A program made the translations under genes and the position numbers. Source: an uncultured Sphingomonadales bacterium (lineage in GTDB: Bacteria; Pseudomonadota; Alphaproteobacteria; Sphingomonadales; Sphingomonadaceae). From it: DNA of 64,000 nucleotides. Where the stretch lies: assembly GCA_903821605.1 (NCBI GenBank), contig CAIJLZ010000007.1, forward strand, positions 1 to 64,000. The letters are read 5' to 3'. The notes beneath the pieces are model-generated. The model saw nothing but the letters and a program-made list of their open reading frames with translations, had not been told where the DNA came from and did not search any database. This document shows positions 63,368 through 64,000 of this stretch, in pieces (positions within the stretch are counted from its first letter, which is position 1; every line of letters begins with the position of its first letter).

Positions 63368-64000
63368 CTACTCCCAACCGGCAAGTTCGGCTTCCAATTC
63401 ATCGATCAGCCCCCCAACCAGCGTCAACCGGCTGCGTTCTTGGCTCAAAATCCGGCCAAAGGCGGCCCGTTTCAACCGGCGTATGGCGGCAGCATCCGGC
63501 TTGTCGCTTTCATTATCGAGCGTCGAGATCACGATGTCGATCAACCGCTCCGCCCCGTGCAGCCGTCCCCAGAGATAATCATTTTCGCGATATTGTCGGC
63601 TGAAGAACGCCCCGAAACTGTTGAACTGGATACCCTTGAGCGTGGCTTCCGGTCCGCCTTGGCGCAGGCTTTGGGCATCGACTGGCGAGATGCGGTCGAC
63701 CTTGATCGGGTCGAATTCGTCGAAATCGGCTTCTTGCAGCAGCGGCAAGGTCGCGAGATCGTAAAAGGGAAACCCCAGATAGGTAAGCAATATGTCGCGC
63801 CGCAGCTTCTTCGGCAGCGCGGCCAAGCCGGCGGCCAGCAGTTCTTCGGCTTGTTGGTCGAGATCGCGCAAGTTGCGCAGCTCGGCCAGCGCATCCAGTA
63901 CCGCACCCGGCCGGGTGCGAATGTCGGCTAGCACCGGCCCGAACAATTCGGCGTAAAAGTCGCTGCGTTCCCGGTCGAGATAGTCGGCGAGCGCGGCAAA
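63368..64000 (-). CDS. patatin-like protein, C-terminal part (partial)
   Basis: The 3' part (~210 residues) of a patatin-like phospholipase-family protein; the frame stays open to the window end (reading FAALADYLDRERSDF before the visible segment). DYLWGRLHGAERLIDIVIS and the acidic C-terminus match the DUF3376 domain at the end of such ~750-residue proteins. The catalytic Ser/Asp would lie outside the window. Confidence 0.8.
   Translation of the reverse strand, partial: FAALADYLDRERSDFYAELFGPVLADIRTRPGAVLDALAELRNLRDLDQQAEELLAAGLAALPKKLRRDILLTYLGFPFYDLATLPLLQEADFDEFDPIKVDRISPVDAQSLRQGGPEATLKGIQFNSFGAFFSRQYRENDYLWGRLHGAERLIDIVISTLDNESDKPDAAAIRRLKRAAFGRILSQERSRLTLVGGLIDELEAELAGWE

Overview
This 64 kb window comes from a high-GC alphaproteobacterial chromosome, most probably a member of the Sphingomonadales. 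That is inferred from the gene families (TadE/TadG minor pilins, LapA, HdaA, PrsK/PrsR, CobT), the conserved trpF-trpB-trpA-accD-folC order, and a gene-transfer-agent (GTA)-type head-tail cluster in Rhodobacter capsulatus GTA (RcGTA) order. No integrase, transposase, lysogeny repressor, CRISPR array or replication origin was seen. Genes are dense: no stretch longer than 300 bases lacks a gene, small gene or remnant.

Region 1 (1-6 kb). An initiator tRNA-fMet is followed by a two-gene operon for a TauD-type dioxygenase and a D-aminoacylase-family amidohydrolase. A LuxR-type regulator converges on it. Next come a C-terminal katG remnant and three small envelope genes (SH3-like secreted protein, frameshifted DUF3309-like peptide, glycine-zipper lipoprotein).

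Region 2 (6-16.5 kb). This is an accessory catabolic island, mostly on the minus strand: a second D-aminoacylase paralogue, TetR and LuxR-solo regulators, two SDR dehydrogenases, a Rieske oxygenase alpha subunit, an enoyl-CoA hydratase, an SMP-30 lactonase, two VOC-fold proteins and one plus-strand cytochrome c. The substrate cannot be read from sequence.

Region 3 (16.6-29.2 kb). Tad-type minor pilins, UDP-glucose dehydrogenase, SPOR protein, ArgS and the cobaltochelatase subunit CobT, then the PrsK-PrsR two-component pair (PEP-CTERM/exopolysaccharide type, sigma-54 dependent) and a glutathione S-transferase.

Region 4 (29.3-44.1 kb). A complete-looking GTA-like structural cluster, all on the plus strand and largely translationally coupled: small terminase, large terminase, portal, small membrane protein, prohead protease, capsid, adaptor, stopper, tail terminator, tail tube, two tail chaperones, short tape measure, distal tail, hub, NlpC/P60 peptidase, megatron-type hub and a DUF2793 protein. 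It departs from the RcGTA plan in several ways. The distal-tail gene carries a ~560-residue N-terminal extension with TIM-barrel character and an apparent internal start for a free distal-tail protein. The megatron is about half the usual length and seems to lack its TIM barrel. Two extra small genes are inserted. Intrinsic-terminator-like hairpins sit immediately before the ribosome sites of the first gene and of the capsid gene. A near-consensus sigma-70 promoter precedes the cluster. An OmpA-like protein and a peptidoglycan-binding/CHAP-like hydrolase follow.

Region 5 (46-64 kb). Core metabolism: GtrA, Ppk1, HdaA, DUF2066, divergent purM-purN, the argD-argF-hslO operon, a ThiS-ThiG fusion, and folC-accD-trpA-trpB-trpF, pyrF and lapA on the minus strand. 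A patatin-like protein is cut by the window end. A GGGAA microsatellite with G-quadruplex potential lies between accD and folC.
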